Source: Varroa destructor | Taxonomy: Eukaryota; Arthropoda; Arachnida; Mesostigmata; Varroidae | DNA: 64,000 bases | Direction of reading: 5' to 3' | Assembly: GCF_002443255.2 (NCBI RefSeq) | Contig: NW_019211457.1 | Location: 35,718,105-35,782,104, forward strand | In this document: positions 48,701 through 61,400 of the stretch, piece by piece | How positions within the stretch are numbered: the stretch's first letter is position 1 | How the letters are laid out: every line of letters begins with the position of its first letter | Made by a program: the position numbers and the translations under genes | The notes under the pieces: model-generated | What the model saw: only the letters and a program-made list of their open reading frames with translations | Database searches by the model: none | Told to the model about the DNA's origin: nothing

Positions 48701-49400
48701 TTTACCCAGAATTTTTATTATTAAATTATCGGCCCCAGCTTAAAATAATATTGACTATCTTTGTGGTTTGTTTATATAATGTCTATTACGGACGTGTAAA
48801 TCTTAAAATCTTGAACATGACTCTTTTGAGAATAACTTAAAGTCAACAACGAATATATTCTGGGCGATAGGATGAATACGTGACCGTTCTAGGACAACAA
48901 ATTGATCACCGAGTAATGCCGAACTGATTGTTAAGCAGGAAGCTTTCTTAGGTCGCTTCTGCCCAGTGCCCATTAACACTGAAGTACCTTAGTCTACACG
49001 GTAATAGTTCCTCATTCTTATCAAATGGATGTGAGAGATTAGATCATATATAATGAAAAGCTACTCTATTAATTAATCATGAATCACTATATATCACATG
49101 AATTATAATCAACTAGGTGGTAGTCGAGCGTTTTTTTTTTTGAAAATGCATCGTTATAAATATGCTCGAGGCCAAGCGTTATTTGATGATTTTTGAGGTG
49201 TTGTAGTAGCAGCAAGTTTAGCAAGGCGTAGTAGGCAAGCAATCGGCTGATAAATTGGAATTCAAAAGCTAAATTGTGTTCCATGGGGCGACCAAAAATG
49301 ATCATTCGCTCATGAGCATATCAGTTGGGTTAGTCGATATATGGCTTTCGCATTTCATTACGAAACCCTTTTGTATTGCGTCGAATAGACATGACGACGT
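45800..49400. other. Intergenic stretch downstream of DJ-1
   Basis: Mostly AT-rich and without recognised genes. The plus strand at about 47965-48300 has overlapping readings with coding-like base use (for example P-L-R-A-D-D-I-F-D-R-E-W-L-R), but the reading changes frame repeatedly and I recognise no family; a decayed gene or element fragment is possible. Confidence 0.3.
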
Positions 49401-49439
49401 GAGAGAGAGAGGCTGACGAGGCTGCTGCTATACTGGCTC

Positions 49440-49670
49440 AGAACCTAAACAGAGAAAAGGCTAAGATCCCAAAACGTGAGACGCACGTGTTCCCTCCGCG
49501 CACATTTCGATGAGGAGTCGCCAGGTGGCGCTGTTGCGAATGGAGGAGCCGGCCCTGCTCCAGCAGCTTAAACGGGCCCGCTGGGCCTTCCAACTCAGTT
49601 GGTCTGATGCCGGCATAGGGGAGACACGCGCGGTCTTCCACCGCTTCGTTGAGTCAGTCGGCAGAGCCGC
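49440..49670. promoter_or_regulatory. GC-rich, CpG-containing block, possible promoter or 5' exon
   Basis: A sharp GC rise in an AT-rich setting, 0.5-0.75 kb upstream of the probable first coding exon at 50204. The plus strand is open from ATG 49510 (M-R-S-R-Q-V-A-L-L) through M-E-E-P-A-L-L-Q-Q-L-K-R-A-R-W with strong GC third positions, so a short coding exon cannot be excluded. Confidence 0.35.
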
Positions 49671-50203
49671 AAAATCTAGTCATTTTGTCTCGAACGCTTC
49701 TGAATTACATACATGGACAGCAGCCGATTGGTGTTCTTGTCGTATGTACCAGTATTGCCGTAAATTGTCTGGGTGAGACCCTATCAACAGCAGTAGTAGC
49801 CGTAGCAGTCGGTGCTGATAGAATACCGCACAGAAGTATAGTGCAAATAATTTCCTATTCGTTTCCACACTATAAAAAAAAAAGTGCTGTTAAGGTGAAT
49901 GTGAGAGTCATCGTTTTGATTATTTTGAGAGAACTTAAGTGCCGCAATGCCAGATAAAAAGTTCGTGGACTGGCCAAGGGTGCCTGGGCAGGGCGACGAA
50001 GTTTGCGGGTGAAGCTAGCTTGTGTGCGGCCATTCGAAAAAAACAAATAGAAAAACTTTGTTTTTTTTTTGTTCATTTTGTCTTGTAAGCTTCGCTATTG
50101 GATTACAGTGTTGTGTTTGTCTGCTTAAGTTACTCTCGCTTCGGCCCAACTTGGAGTGTGAGTGCGTGTGATCGGTGTGAGTGCCCGGTGCCAGTGAATT
50201 GGC

Positions 50204-50333
50204 ATGGGGCACTATCAACCCCGGCCTCAGGAAGTGACCCAGTCGGGGTCGCTCCGGGCCACTGTCACTGTGTTCTTGGGATATGTAGTGCTCTATCTTG
50301 GATTACTGTGCTCTCTCATCGCTCGAATATCAG
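50204..50333 (+). CDS. Probable first coding exon of a small single-pass membrane protein
   Basis: ATG 50204 has a good context (GGCATGG). It encodes a short polar head (M-G-H-Y-Q-P-R-P-Q-E) and then a hydrophobic helix at about residues 17-41 (T-V-F-L-G-Y-V-V-L-Y-L-G-L-L-C-S-L-I-A). A phase-1 donor TCAG|GTATTT follows. The leader is GC-rich while downstream DNA is AT-rich, as at a real exon edge. The family is not recognised. Confidence 0.45.
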
Positions 50334-51677
50334 GTATTTTAAAGGGCTACACCGCCGCATTGCTCAAAGTTCATTGTATGTTACACACATATCTATTTAT
50401 AGGAGTGGCGGTGGGAGCTTTACCGTAGCACATACATATGCAGCGTTGGGCCTTTGGTATGCTACTTTTCGTGAATCAAGTCTTTGTTTACCAAGTAGCG
50501 GCTCACGAACTCCTAGTTAAGCTGGATGATATTCAACGTAATTGTAAATTTGCTAATTATAACAGCTGTGATAGCCACGCAGGCTTTTTGATGACTCAAC
50601 CCACTGTATGCTTTTGATATAGGACCTATCTTTACCGATGGACTTCTTTGTATATATTTTTGGAAATATTCGTTATGTGCACCATCTATTCATTGCTATT
50701 TGAAAGCTCACCCGAGCTTTCGCCTGTAGGCTTATTAATCTATAAGTATGTGTAATAGGTAGGATTCGTAAAACGTGCATTGGTTGAATGGTTATGTTCG
50801 TTCAATGTAATACGTCGAGTAATAGAAAGAGATTGAGTTGTCTCTTTTCGTCCTAGATACAATTATTTATGAAAGCAACGTTTCTTCGTGATACATAAAA
50901 GTGAAAAATCATTTTACCTATTGTATTTTAAGTATGGTTTAAATATGTCAATACACATATTTAGCGAGGTGCTCTAGCGGTCTCAGGGTAATGAAATCAC
51001 GAGTGGGTTATGCGTACGAGGTTACGCTGGAAAACTTTGAATACCAAACGCATGTTTACTACAGATAATACTAGTTCATAAGAAGACTTACATAATGTAA
51101 ACTGGTAGTACGAATTTGTTCATGGACAACATCGAAATAAGCAATAGATAGCTTCGTATCCATTGGCCTGGGTTTGGGCGGAGTAACTTGCATTAGTTGC
51201 CCTACGTCTATTATATAAATAGTGATCGGGAAGTACGCTCAAAGCTCGCTTGGTCTAGTAATGTACATTATTCCTTTTGCTTATTATCATATGATTTATC
51301 TACGTTTTAGCAATTTATACTTGTTTAGTACAACGCATAATGCTTACCTCGGATTTTCATTGCTTTTATAGCTATTTATGTCCACTGATGTGGCAGGAGC
51401 TATTCAGGCCAGCGCCGTTACAGTAGCTGAAGATACTAATGCTATGTATTCACTATGATTCACGTAATCCCGTTAGACCAGTCTAAGCGTCGCTATGGCT
51501 ATTATATGCTTTTAAGGCTAGTATGCGAAACATTCATTGTATTGCCGATCGCAAGTGACTTGAGTTGAGAGCTGCCCTAGATCCGTCTGGAGCTAAATTC
51601 ACCTAGTTCTCCTCCGATTTGTTAAACCGTAACAGTAAACTGAACAAACATAAACAAACCATTCAGTGGCCCGAAAC

Positions 51678-51730
51678 TGCAGCAGCAGCAGCAGCAGCGC
51701 CACCATCTGCCGCAACAGCATCAGCAGCAT
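51678..51730 (+). repeat. CAG-rich repeat
   Basis: About six perfect CAG units, then interrupted CAG/CAT units. One frame would give a Gln/His-rich tract; whether it is transcribed is unknown. Confidence 0.7.
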
Positions 51731-51963
51731 GCTGCTATAAACATAAATACAAAAGACTCATCGATTGCTATTATGAAAGCCACAATCGTCGTTGGTGCAG
51801 TTGCGGCAAGACTACTTCCGGCGTGGTGGTAAGAACGGGCGGAAATGTACTGCGCGCGTTGTAAAACGAACATTTGAAAGCTCAGACAAGCCTAGCATTG
51901 TTAGCAAGGCTGGCATATTATTACAACACCACATCGTATCGCAATTCACTCTTTGCATAACAG

Positions 51964-52058
51964 GACGCTACAATGTATCTCGACAATTTCCAGCAGAAAT
52001 GGAATACGATGTCATTCGAGAGCACAACACTATGTTCAAGTCCGCAAGATCCATTTGA
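51964..52058 (+). CDS. Candidate second exon of the small membrane protein
   Basis: The acceptor TTCACTCTTTGCATAACAG is good. The two leading bases complete the Gly left open by the exon at 50204, giving I-S-G-R-Y-N-V-S-R-Q-F-P-A-E-M-E-Y, and the frame ends N-T-M-F-K-S-A-R-S-I and TGA. The joined product would be 74 aa with a charged tail. The phase match is what supports it; another frame of the same stretch is also open, so it is tentative. Confidence 0.3.
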
Positions 52059-52257
52059 GACAAAAGCACTACCATATACTAAAATTTCTGTCGAACAAGT
52101 TCCGCTAATTTACTGGCAGCTGTATGATATAACTTGTTACTGCCGTATGCTCTGAAGAAAATGGTGTACTACCTCTACCGTCACTGAGCCGCTTAACCTA
52201 TTGACCATTGCCTTTCAGATTAAAAGTCGTATAACAGAATCTATTTTCTTGTCCCCC

Positions 52258-52272
52258 GGGGGGGGGGGGGGG
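52258..52272. repeat. G15 homopolymer preceded by C5
   Basis: CCCCC followed by 15 G in an AT-rich surrounding. Such a tract can form a quadruplex and is prone to length error in assembly. Confidence 0.85.
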
Positions 52273-52487
52273 TATTATTATACTTTTAAAAATAAATATT
52301 TCTAAAAATGCTAATAACCATATATATTCATACTGTGTGTGTACATGTAAGATCAAGAAACACAAGAGTCACATTGAAAAGATTCTGATGGTGCAATTTC
52401 GATATATCGATGGACTTCGATTTAAATTTGGAATGTTTTTAAATTTTATATTATTTATATGAAGTAGCCAATCTTGCACAAACCTGG

Positions 52488-52824
52488 CTATTCATAGTAA
52501 AGCTTCTCTAATGACACCCTGCCTATGATTGAGTGTTCGTCTAAAGTGTTCCAAGACACGGTTATAGTAACCTCCAATAGGTAAATATCATTTTTCGGGC
52601 GCCACAGACCAAAAGCCATTCTGGGTTGGCTGCTCGCCTCAAACATTGTGATCATCATATTCCCTACAGGTAATCTTTTGTCGGGTAATTTACCGTTTAA
52701 GTTATTTACCAAATGAAAATTTATAGGGAACTGCTCACCTATATGTGCCTTGCGAATGAATTTGAGGCGTAACGATAAATTCATGGGTAGTGCCAGCCCA
52801 GGCAACCAGAAAGCCGCTTGCTCC
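52488..52824 (-). CDS. Candidate terminal exon of an unrecognised gene
   Basis: From an acceptor-like ACATATAG the frame runs 111 residues to TAG (52490-52488): E-Q-A-A-F-W-L-P-G-L, L-S-L-R-L-K-F-I-R-K-A-H-I-G-E-Q-F-P-I-N-F-H-L-V-N-N, and I-Y-L-L-E-V-T-I-T-V-S-W. Alternating hydrophobic strands suggest a beta-sandwich. An in-frame TAG lies exactly at the acceptor, so upstream exons would be needed; I could not find them between 52.8 and 56 kb. The acceptor has a poor pyrimidine tract. Family not recognised. Confidence 0.35.
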
Positions 52825-52999
52825 CTATATGTATTTACTTATACCCTTTCTTTGTTTTAACTACAAAATTAGTACTCTAGGTAAACGCCCTATGCACATT
52901 TGAGAATCAATCGAAAGCTCTCAGAAATATAGCAGGTGACAACTGCGGCCGTTGCAGTAACCCATGAATTAGAGCTGCTTACTGATGTTACTCGAGCTA

Positions 53000-55900
53000 G
53001 AGGGAGCATATTTTTCAAGTTGTTAGGATTTGCATGAAAAAGAAGTTAGCATGTCAACACCCATGGGTCAATTGCTTAAACGTTAAAGACTAATTATATG
53101 ATACGGACTCTACCTTCGCGCTGGCATAGATCGTATGTACTAGCGAAGGTCGGTCGTTCTTTCAATGGCAGCACGAGAGTTTTGCCTCGAGTAAGTAAAC
53201 GGCCACAGTTTGATCATCATACTTCGTGATACTCGCTTAAACTCCGGTTGTAAATGAACATCTCCGCCTATTACTAGGTATTGAATGTTTATGGAATGTC
53301 ATGCACTCATTTGGTTTGTGTGTTGCATGGGCACGCTTGCTAAACGACCATCCCTCATACATGCATGTTGTGGAGACGTTTTGACATCGGATTCGCCATT
53401 CAGTCACAGGCCAACGTTCACCTGCATCCGTATATACGGCAGAACGCCAATGTTGATTTAAGTTTTCACGTACATAAAGGCCTTGCTTGCCCTTTTAAGT
53501 TAAGTAGGTGTCTGTGATGATGTCCAAGTATGCCTTGAATATATGCGTACGGGTTTAACTCTTTCCGTATAAGCTGTAAATGTAGACGAAGAGGAAGCAG
53601 CGGACAGTATTAGCACACGGGGCCAGTTTCAGATTGAAGGAAAATATCACTGCACGAGTTTCAACTTTTTATATAACACATACACCATTCGTTAGTGGAA
53701 TCAACGAATGAAATACGACTTATCGAACATTATTATGTCTATAAGAATATTTATTAGTTATGGGAGTGAACATCTTAATTCCTCTAGTCCTTGTAATCGG
53801 CTTATGCGCGTCGCTCCTTTTGAAGCTCCTATGAAGCTCAAACGAACGAAAGAAGCAGCAGTACTATTTATACTCTATCTAAGTATCTATTTGAGATTCT
53901 ATTATATAATATCAGCCCATTCAAACCAATGACTGGGATTCGAAGTGATCGGCTAGCCCTTGACAAGTATGGCCTACGGCTGCTATATAAATCTGGACAC
54001 AAAGCAGTCGCATTGTTTTCTGCTCTTTTTTTGTTTGGTAAAAGGTTCAGACCTATTTCGTCCACTTTATAGGTACCATAATGCGCTGTTTTCGCGTAAT
54101 ATTCTTTCTACGCATGATCAGTAACGAACGATTATTGGTCTATCAGTCCATTCCGGGTCTGAGCAATTTGTCTTCTATTTACGAATCTCCTTATGATCAT
54201 CATTATCATTAAGGAAAAGACAGCAGTGATTTCATACGTGAGTCGTTAACTTCGTGTGCTTACGGTTAACCTCAGCCTAGCTTCGCTGGCATTGTGTCAG
54301 TTGATCTATCTGTTTAGATGATAGACTTGTTGTGAGTTAGTCGGAAGATTCACTAAAAGTCAACGAAAGAGTGCTCGCTTTTGTTAGCCTCACAATGAAC
54401 ATTCACGTCGTCGGATTACTTAAGCCAACTACCATTATTCAGTTACAAGCTTTAGCCATAGTCTGGCCCGTAACCATAGTCTGCCACTAACATTGCAATG
54501 AAACTTACTGTAATCCATTCCTTTATTATGATTGCCGCTGTAGGACGTTACCTGATTCGGCCTCGTTTGAGGCTCGTCTATTTCTTTTGCTCAACGTAAT
54601 GAACAAATTAACTCATAGAGAAACAAGTCACTGTTCTGTCGCTCGAACGCGTCGTTGTTGGGAATGGTTTTACAGTTCCATGTTCAGGATTGCACGGGGT
54701 ACGGCGGCGAGGGTTACGACTTAACGGCCGATAATTTCTGCCATTTTTTCGACCAACGTTGTCCCATCAGTTCAACGTAAATCTAAATGTTCAACGAACT
54801 GCGGGAATTGATTTTGTCCTAGTCCTGTATTGAGACGAATTCTTATAGGTGGACGAGCTTCAGATAATCGAGATTGCACAAATGTCCTTATGCAGATGAC
54901 TGTATAAGGACATCGAATTCTATTGTTTCTGTGAGTCACCGCAATCGTCTTCAGTTTGTCAGAGACCAAACTTGCCGCATGATGAGTGACAGAAGCAAAA
55001 CGTATTGGCTACGACAGACCTTTCGCCTCAGCAGCAAGCAGAATATGGCAGCTACGTCTGCTGCTGACGAAATAGCATGGTCAAGAAAGCAAAAACAGGC
55101 AACAGCAAACGACAAATATGGCAAGTCATTTGTTCTGTTGGGCAGTCCAGACAACTGGGCAGGCCAGTGAATTTGTCTTTTCCCATTTTCACTCCTCATC
55201 CTGCGTGATTCGGCCCAAATCAATCTCTACCTACGTTGAACAGAATCAACATCCGAATTTTGTTAGCACTACCATTAGGTCTGCGTAGTTTGAAAACTGT
55301 TTTTATGGCTCCAGAAAATTTGTTGCATTTCACACGGATTTACCACGAGGCAGTTATCAAGCGCGCAGGCTATTTGATCAGCAGATGTAAAATACTTTCT
55401 GCGCATATATAGTCCAGAAACACCGACCAGAAGCGCTGGATTCTATTCTTATTGCAAGCTGGTGACCTTACAAGTAGAACAAAATCGTTACACCGGTCTC
55501 TTATATATCGAACTTGCCATAACTAGCGCTTCTCCCTTACAATGACAACTATCGCCTGACTAATTACAAGCCTTGGTATTGTTATTATTAGTTTGCAGCA
55601 TAGTCTTGCAGCCTATATCTCCACAATAACTGTCTCCAGGCATGCCTTTTTCAGTATCTCCTACGTTATCATTTGAACCACCTTAAACGATGATTGATTG
55701 TTAGAGGACGAACACGTTTGGATATATATTCATCGTTCCAGTTCCCTATCCAAACGACTGTGCATACTGGTTAACTGCCGTTGATACGGGCGGTCAAGGG
55801 GAAAATTTACCGAATAACTTGATTTAGTTTTTAGACGGCGAGGCACGCATTGTGTTTAATATTATCGGAATATCACCGGTCCCTAAAGATACTTGGGAGT

Positions 55901-58000
55901 GCCACTTGCAAAATTTAGACCCAAATCGTTGACAGATTTTACTAGGCTTTGGCCGATTCTCAGTACAAAAGCTATAGCTACAGATAATCGCACAGTTAAG
56001 CTTATGGATCCAGGTTATAACAGCTACTCGATATTCTTGTATCCGAGTAGGCTATAATTAGACACAGATTTGAGGAGCTACGCCTGTACTGCTCCATATC
56101 GTTACGTTTATCGTTAAATGTAGAACTAAATAGTGGTACCCGCACCAACACGTTGACGGGGTATAGTAGACACCCACTCGAACGAGTAAACGTTTAGTCC
56201 TTATGGAGACCTTAAAGACACTTACGGGTTTTCGTATTGGCGGTGCAGTGAATTTGGACAGCTCCAACGAACCGCTGATCTTTAATTGAAGCATTTTGTC
56301 AAAATTAAGCGTTCTTGTGCTATTCAAGTATTTATATAATAACTAAAAGAGAAAATGCAAGGCCCATGGTCCTAGGCGTCCGCGGGAGGAAGGCGGAAAA
56401 AAAACATTTCATTAGTTTATCTGTGAGTTCGACCGAGCGACTAGATGTAACCTTCTATTATATTAAGTACGTAAGAAAACGTATTGGCAGCTGTTTCTTG
56501 TTTACCACTTTGCAGGTTACGGTTAAGGGTTTAAGTGAAATGATATAGAATAAGTGGCTTTGCAAAGACGTACGTATTTTAACCAATAGCAGGTGGCGTG
56601 TGGACAACTATAGGCCTGCAGTAACTTACCAGGCCCCATGCGCACAGTGCTCGACGCGCTAAGTGTGCGTATGTAACGAAAATTGTATAATGTTTTCTTG
56701 TTAATTGCTTAAAATGCAAAAAAAAATTATCTATGATCACCAGAGACATAATAGTTATTATTATTATTATTCTTAGTATAGTTGTTGCTTTTATTTTCAG
56801 ATGAGTATTTTCTGTGCCGCGACGGTAGCCCATCATTAACACGGTAGTTCGTAACAATATTGATCGCTTTGTATTGCAGGTATACTACGGCCCGGTTTGG
56901 CCTTGAGCGCTACAGGAAAGGCCGCTATCGTTGAGTCAATTATGATCATATTATAGCATGTATGCAAAATTAACTTTAGGAACTCATCTGCGTTTTTATG
57001 GACCAAAAAAGTAAATTATGCGATCCTTGTTTGTGCAGTTTGCCAATCTGTGAGCCGTTAGATTTCAAGCTAAATCGTTACTTCAAAATAAATCGTTTGT
57101 TTAATTAACAACAGGGGAATATGTTATGGCATGGTTTATTACGGGAAAATATGGCTGTTCGTTCACGTTTTTATACGTAATCGTCATTTCGAGAAACTAG
57201 TGACGGATAGCAATAATCGATGTTTTAAAGATAACAACTTATTCCATGCTGCATAGCAGACATTGATTAAACACAAGTATCCGGAAGTTGCAAAACCGAA
57301 TACCTAGATAGATCTCAATGCTAAGTAAGCGGTAGCTCGAAACGTTAGCGCAACGACGATCCATACCGTTACTGACTCATTACGAAATGACAAAAGCGTG
57401 ACTGTGGGCTTTCTAGAATCATCGCCCTATGCGGTAACGTGTTTACATCACTCTATTCCGATACATTAAAGTCTTAGTTATAAATATAGAATCGTCATAA
57501 AAGTTACATTGACGTCATGCAACAATATGATACATTGGCAAGGAATGTGATCTATTGATATTTACAAACCCTGCTTGTACCTAAGTTAACTGCTAATCGT
57601 TTTCAAAATTTTAAAGGTAACTTTACCTTTATTGCGAACATTCGGTAATAATTAGATAATAAATAGGAATTTTTTTGCGTACGATTCAAGCTGAAAAAGA
57701 TTTAGTGAAAAAATTGCTAATTGTTTTATGTTGTTTTTCGACAGGAACGAGCACTCTTACTGTTCGTATTATACAAGACCTAATTAAATATCACACAAGG
57801 TATGAGCATGCCTTTATACTACTTTTGATTAGGTGATCTGATGCCAGGAGTTTATCAACTTTCTAAAACGACCCATGAAGAGACCTACATTAGAAATGGG
57901 TTGATAGGAATTAATGAATGAAAGGTTATTTTCGCGTGCCCCTATTCAGATAAATGTATTCCTAGCTCCTATAGTGTTTCTATACTGTTATATGTACTAC
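53000..58000. other. Gene-poor stretch
   Basis: No exon can be defended. A plus-strand reading at about 54979-55170 (M-M-S-D-R-S-K-T-Y-W to D-N-W-A-G-Q and TGA) has mildly coding-like base use but no motif. On the minus strand, 53995-53930 carries a B-box-like TTCGAATCCCAG without a matching A box. Confidence 0.35.
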
Positions 58001-58062
58001 TTCCCCACTACCCACTTCTTTGTGGATACGATATCTTTTCTACATTGAGTTTAACATTCCAG

Positions 58063-58127
58063 AATCAACGTCGAAGCTAGCATATGCCCGCCTGCCATCT
58101 GCGGCGGTACTCTGAGATCTGAGCTGG
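58063..58127 (+). CDS. Candidate 65-nt internal exon
   Basis: Acceptor TTTAACATTCCAG and donor CTGG|GTAAGC are both good. The enclosed GC-rich segment reads I-N-V-E-A-S-I-C-P-P-A-I-C-G-G-T-L-R-S-E-L in phase 2-to-1. It would belong to an unknown plus-strand gene. The short length limits confidence. Confidence 0.3.
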
Positions 58128-58342
58128 GTAAGCAATAATGCTATAGCATTTTTCTGCGGAGTTTGTTTTCAGAAGGCTCAAATGTTCTTACTTTTCATTG
58201 TTCACACCTCCGAAGTACTAACCGAACATTGTAATTAATGTACACTTTCGATGATATATTTGTACCCGAAAAATAAGACCAATGACGAATAAGCGTCGGC
58301 GAAAAAGTCTGTGTCATAAACCTGTGCTGCGGCGCGTACCAA

Positions 58343-58437
58343 TATTTACATAGATATACATACATATATGTGTATGTATATACATATATATATATGCATA
58401 TATATACGTACATATATATGTATACATAGTTGTACAT
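58343..58437. repeat. Compound (TA)n/(CATA)n/(GTATA)n microsatellite
   Basis: Imperfect TA and TACA/TATG repeats over about 95 bp; partly self-complementary. Confidence 0.8.
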
Positions 58438-58449
58438 TCGAATTCTCAA

Positions 58450-61400
58450 ATTAATAACATGAGTTTATCGCTCAGTTGTTTAGCCGGTGTCAAGTAATTT
58501 ATTCTGTCTATTTGCAACGAATTTAAAGTAGTTCCACCGCGATTCGGACCAGATATTTTGGGGGAATATTTCATACTACGACCTCTTAGATTTTGTAAAT
58601 GTAAATTTTAAGCCACTTATGTCAAAGTGCAATTTACTGTTTCGCTGTTTCTGTGATTTCCTAAATCAGCCGCAGTCTTTTACGATTTTTGCCCCTTTTT
58701 ATCAGGCGAATCGTAGGGAGCTTCCAGTCAGGTGACCATTGTGGGAGCAAGTGCCATGCTCGTGACAAATGACACTGGCAGACAGAGTCCGTTCGCGCTG
58801 GAAAATGAAACACGTGAAGCCAAAAGTCCACATAGGAACATGGACACGAGATGACCATCTGCAGCTACGTTCGCTTTTCGAAGCTATAATACGAGCTCCG
58901 TTCCGCTTTTTGTTATCAGCTTGACCTAGCGCTCCTTTTAGTTCTGGCGGCCACACCCGAAGTCCCTTTTCACCAAAAAATTTTGTTGCACCTTAATTAC
59001 TAAATCGAATACGGAATCTACTGCTGGGTAACTGTCTTTGGGAAAGCCATCGCAGTAAATCTATATGATGATATCAAAAGCCAATGCGGTAAGCTTTCGC
59101 GTAGTGTTGGAAGCATCGTTTGATTCGGTATTCGTTAGCACCCGACTTCGAAGACTTGAGCCCTGCCTTCTTTTTGTCATCCGCTATCGCGCAAAGTGAC
59201 GGCTGTTACTTGCTCAGTGGCCTAAAGTTAGAAAAATTACAAGAACCAAGCTCAATACATGCGTGTATCGCCAAAGATAGCATTAGCTTTTCTTGTTCAC
59301 TGGAATTAATGGCTGACTTCTTGAAATCGATAACCAATGCATGAAAGCCAATTAGTTTATTAGACTGGAAATGTGCTCGCGCTTTTTTTTACTCTCTCTC
59401 ACCTCTTTTTACTGTGGGGATAATAAGGCATTACTTTGCGCTGGCCTCGTCATTGTTCGGGACTTTCTCGTACCTTTCCACTAAACCATGTCTGCTGTCT
59501 CATCAGTTAGTAGCGAGTTTCGTCTCAAAAGTTTTCCTGTCTCGTGTCGAAAGTAAGGCCACCATGGTGATTGCCCAGTGAACGGAGAAAGTAAAAATAT
59601 GTCGGCACAAGGTTCAAAGAACACGGAGGGTGCAACAGAACTTTTCATTCGAAGTCCAAAAAGGCAGCTTTGACGATGTTCGCCCCGTGTGGCCTCGTGT
59701 CGTTATGAAGCAGACTGGCCTGATTTCGTCTATCGGGCCTTTTCTCTCGAATAGCCTGCTTGACTCAATAGAACTGGGCTAAATGAACGCGCGAATCAAT
59801 GGTCTGCATCATGGGAAGCAAGTTCCGGTGAATCAGACCCTTGCTATTTAAGCATATATTTTTTGGGAGAAGGTTTATCTGAACTCTAAACATTGGCTGC
59901 TTTCTTGCAGCCGGCTATTCTGATCTCTGATACGTGTTGACGTACAGACATCAACTCTTTCTTATAATTGGTGACGATTCTCTGAGAAAACTAATAGTCG
60001 CGTAACGCTCAATGTTGATATGCAGCGTTCAGCCATGTTCAAATTCACAAGCTATAAGTTTCTGTGCAAACCCATAGAACTTGAAGTAGTTAGCGACGCG
60101 CGTGTCGCCTCAACCCATCGGCTGTGGCTATTTGTCGGGCGCTTTCCTTCGAAAGTGTTTTCGAATGGTAACCGTCAAACGCGCAGGATCGGCTACGAAG
60201 GGTCCTCTAAGTCTGGGGTACGAAAGCATAGCAAACTACCTTTGCGCAGCTCTTTGCGATCACGTCATTACCACACATAAAACAGATCTGAGCTGTTTCG
60301 GTAGCCGTTTGGCTGCGACCAAATGCAGAGTACAAAAGGTGTCAGAAATGCACTTCTTGCCACCTGGAGCATCCGACTTTAAGGAGTTTGAAATTGCAAC
60401 TGGACAATATTGCTATACTACGTTGATGGGGCAAGAAAAGCTTTCACGAACGGTATATCGGAAGTCAACAACAAGCGAGACAAAACGGAGAAGAGAATTT
60501 TTTTGAAGCGGGGGCACTTTTACCCCACCCAATACATTAGTAATGAGCAACCACAAAAAAAAGATTGTATACAAAAATAACTGTGACGCACACAGGCCAG
60601 CAGAACAATGTTGATGGAGGAGGACGAGGAAAAGGACGACAGCGTCTAATCAAACTCCTCTCAGTAAGAACCTTGAGGACACTTCAATGGAAAGCAAGAT
60701 GAAATGACGAGGTTCGTCGTCTGCTGCATTTGTCAGTTAAATGGTCTCGTATATTTTTATTATTATAATGGTTGGCAGCATGGCTGGTGTGCGCTTCTAT
60801 CGCTCTGCATTCAACCCTAATTTATCATCATCATTCTTATTTAAACGGCGTGTATGCTGATGTATCTTTGATTAGTCACGGAAACTAGCTTCGTGGGTGA
60901 TATATGGCCATTAGCATTTCACAGCGACAAAAGTATGTGTTCGGTTATATCCAACTCAGACGACCGGATACGTTTTAATACTATTATTAAGTTACAAGCT
61001 GATTTACTTGCTAATATTGTATTGATTTATGATCTCAATAAAGTACTAACAAGGTGGTCTAATGTATGTATCTTTAGGTGCCCCTTATTTATTTAGAAAA
61101 TGTTGTGCAGCGGAGCCCGTTGTGATCGACCCGTCCATCCTAATATTGCCGCGCGATTGTCCCCAAAGCTAGAATGTTTGTATCAAGACGCTTTAATTAG
61201 CATAAAAAATCAACATAGAAATTTGTTAACTATCTGCAGCTTATTCTAGCTTTACAAAACAGGAAGCTTGTTTGCGTTGAGACTAGTTATAATTTTTCCG
61301 TATTCTAGAAGCTCGTACGCATTTTATTAGATATGGAAGCATTTTTGCCTAGGCTCCACTTTTAGGTTTTTATTCGAACTGGGAACTCTTAATCAGGTTA

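Noticed and set aside
50960..51040. GCTCTAGCGGTCTCAG, like the D-arm of a tRNA-Leu.
   Set aside because: The downstream GAGGTTACGCTGG departs from the B box and arms do not pair; at best a decayed tRNA-like relic.
53104..53147. ACCTTCGC and GCGAAGGT inverted repeat.
   Set aside because: Eight-bp arms with a 20-nt-plus spacer are expected by chance in 64 kb.
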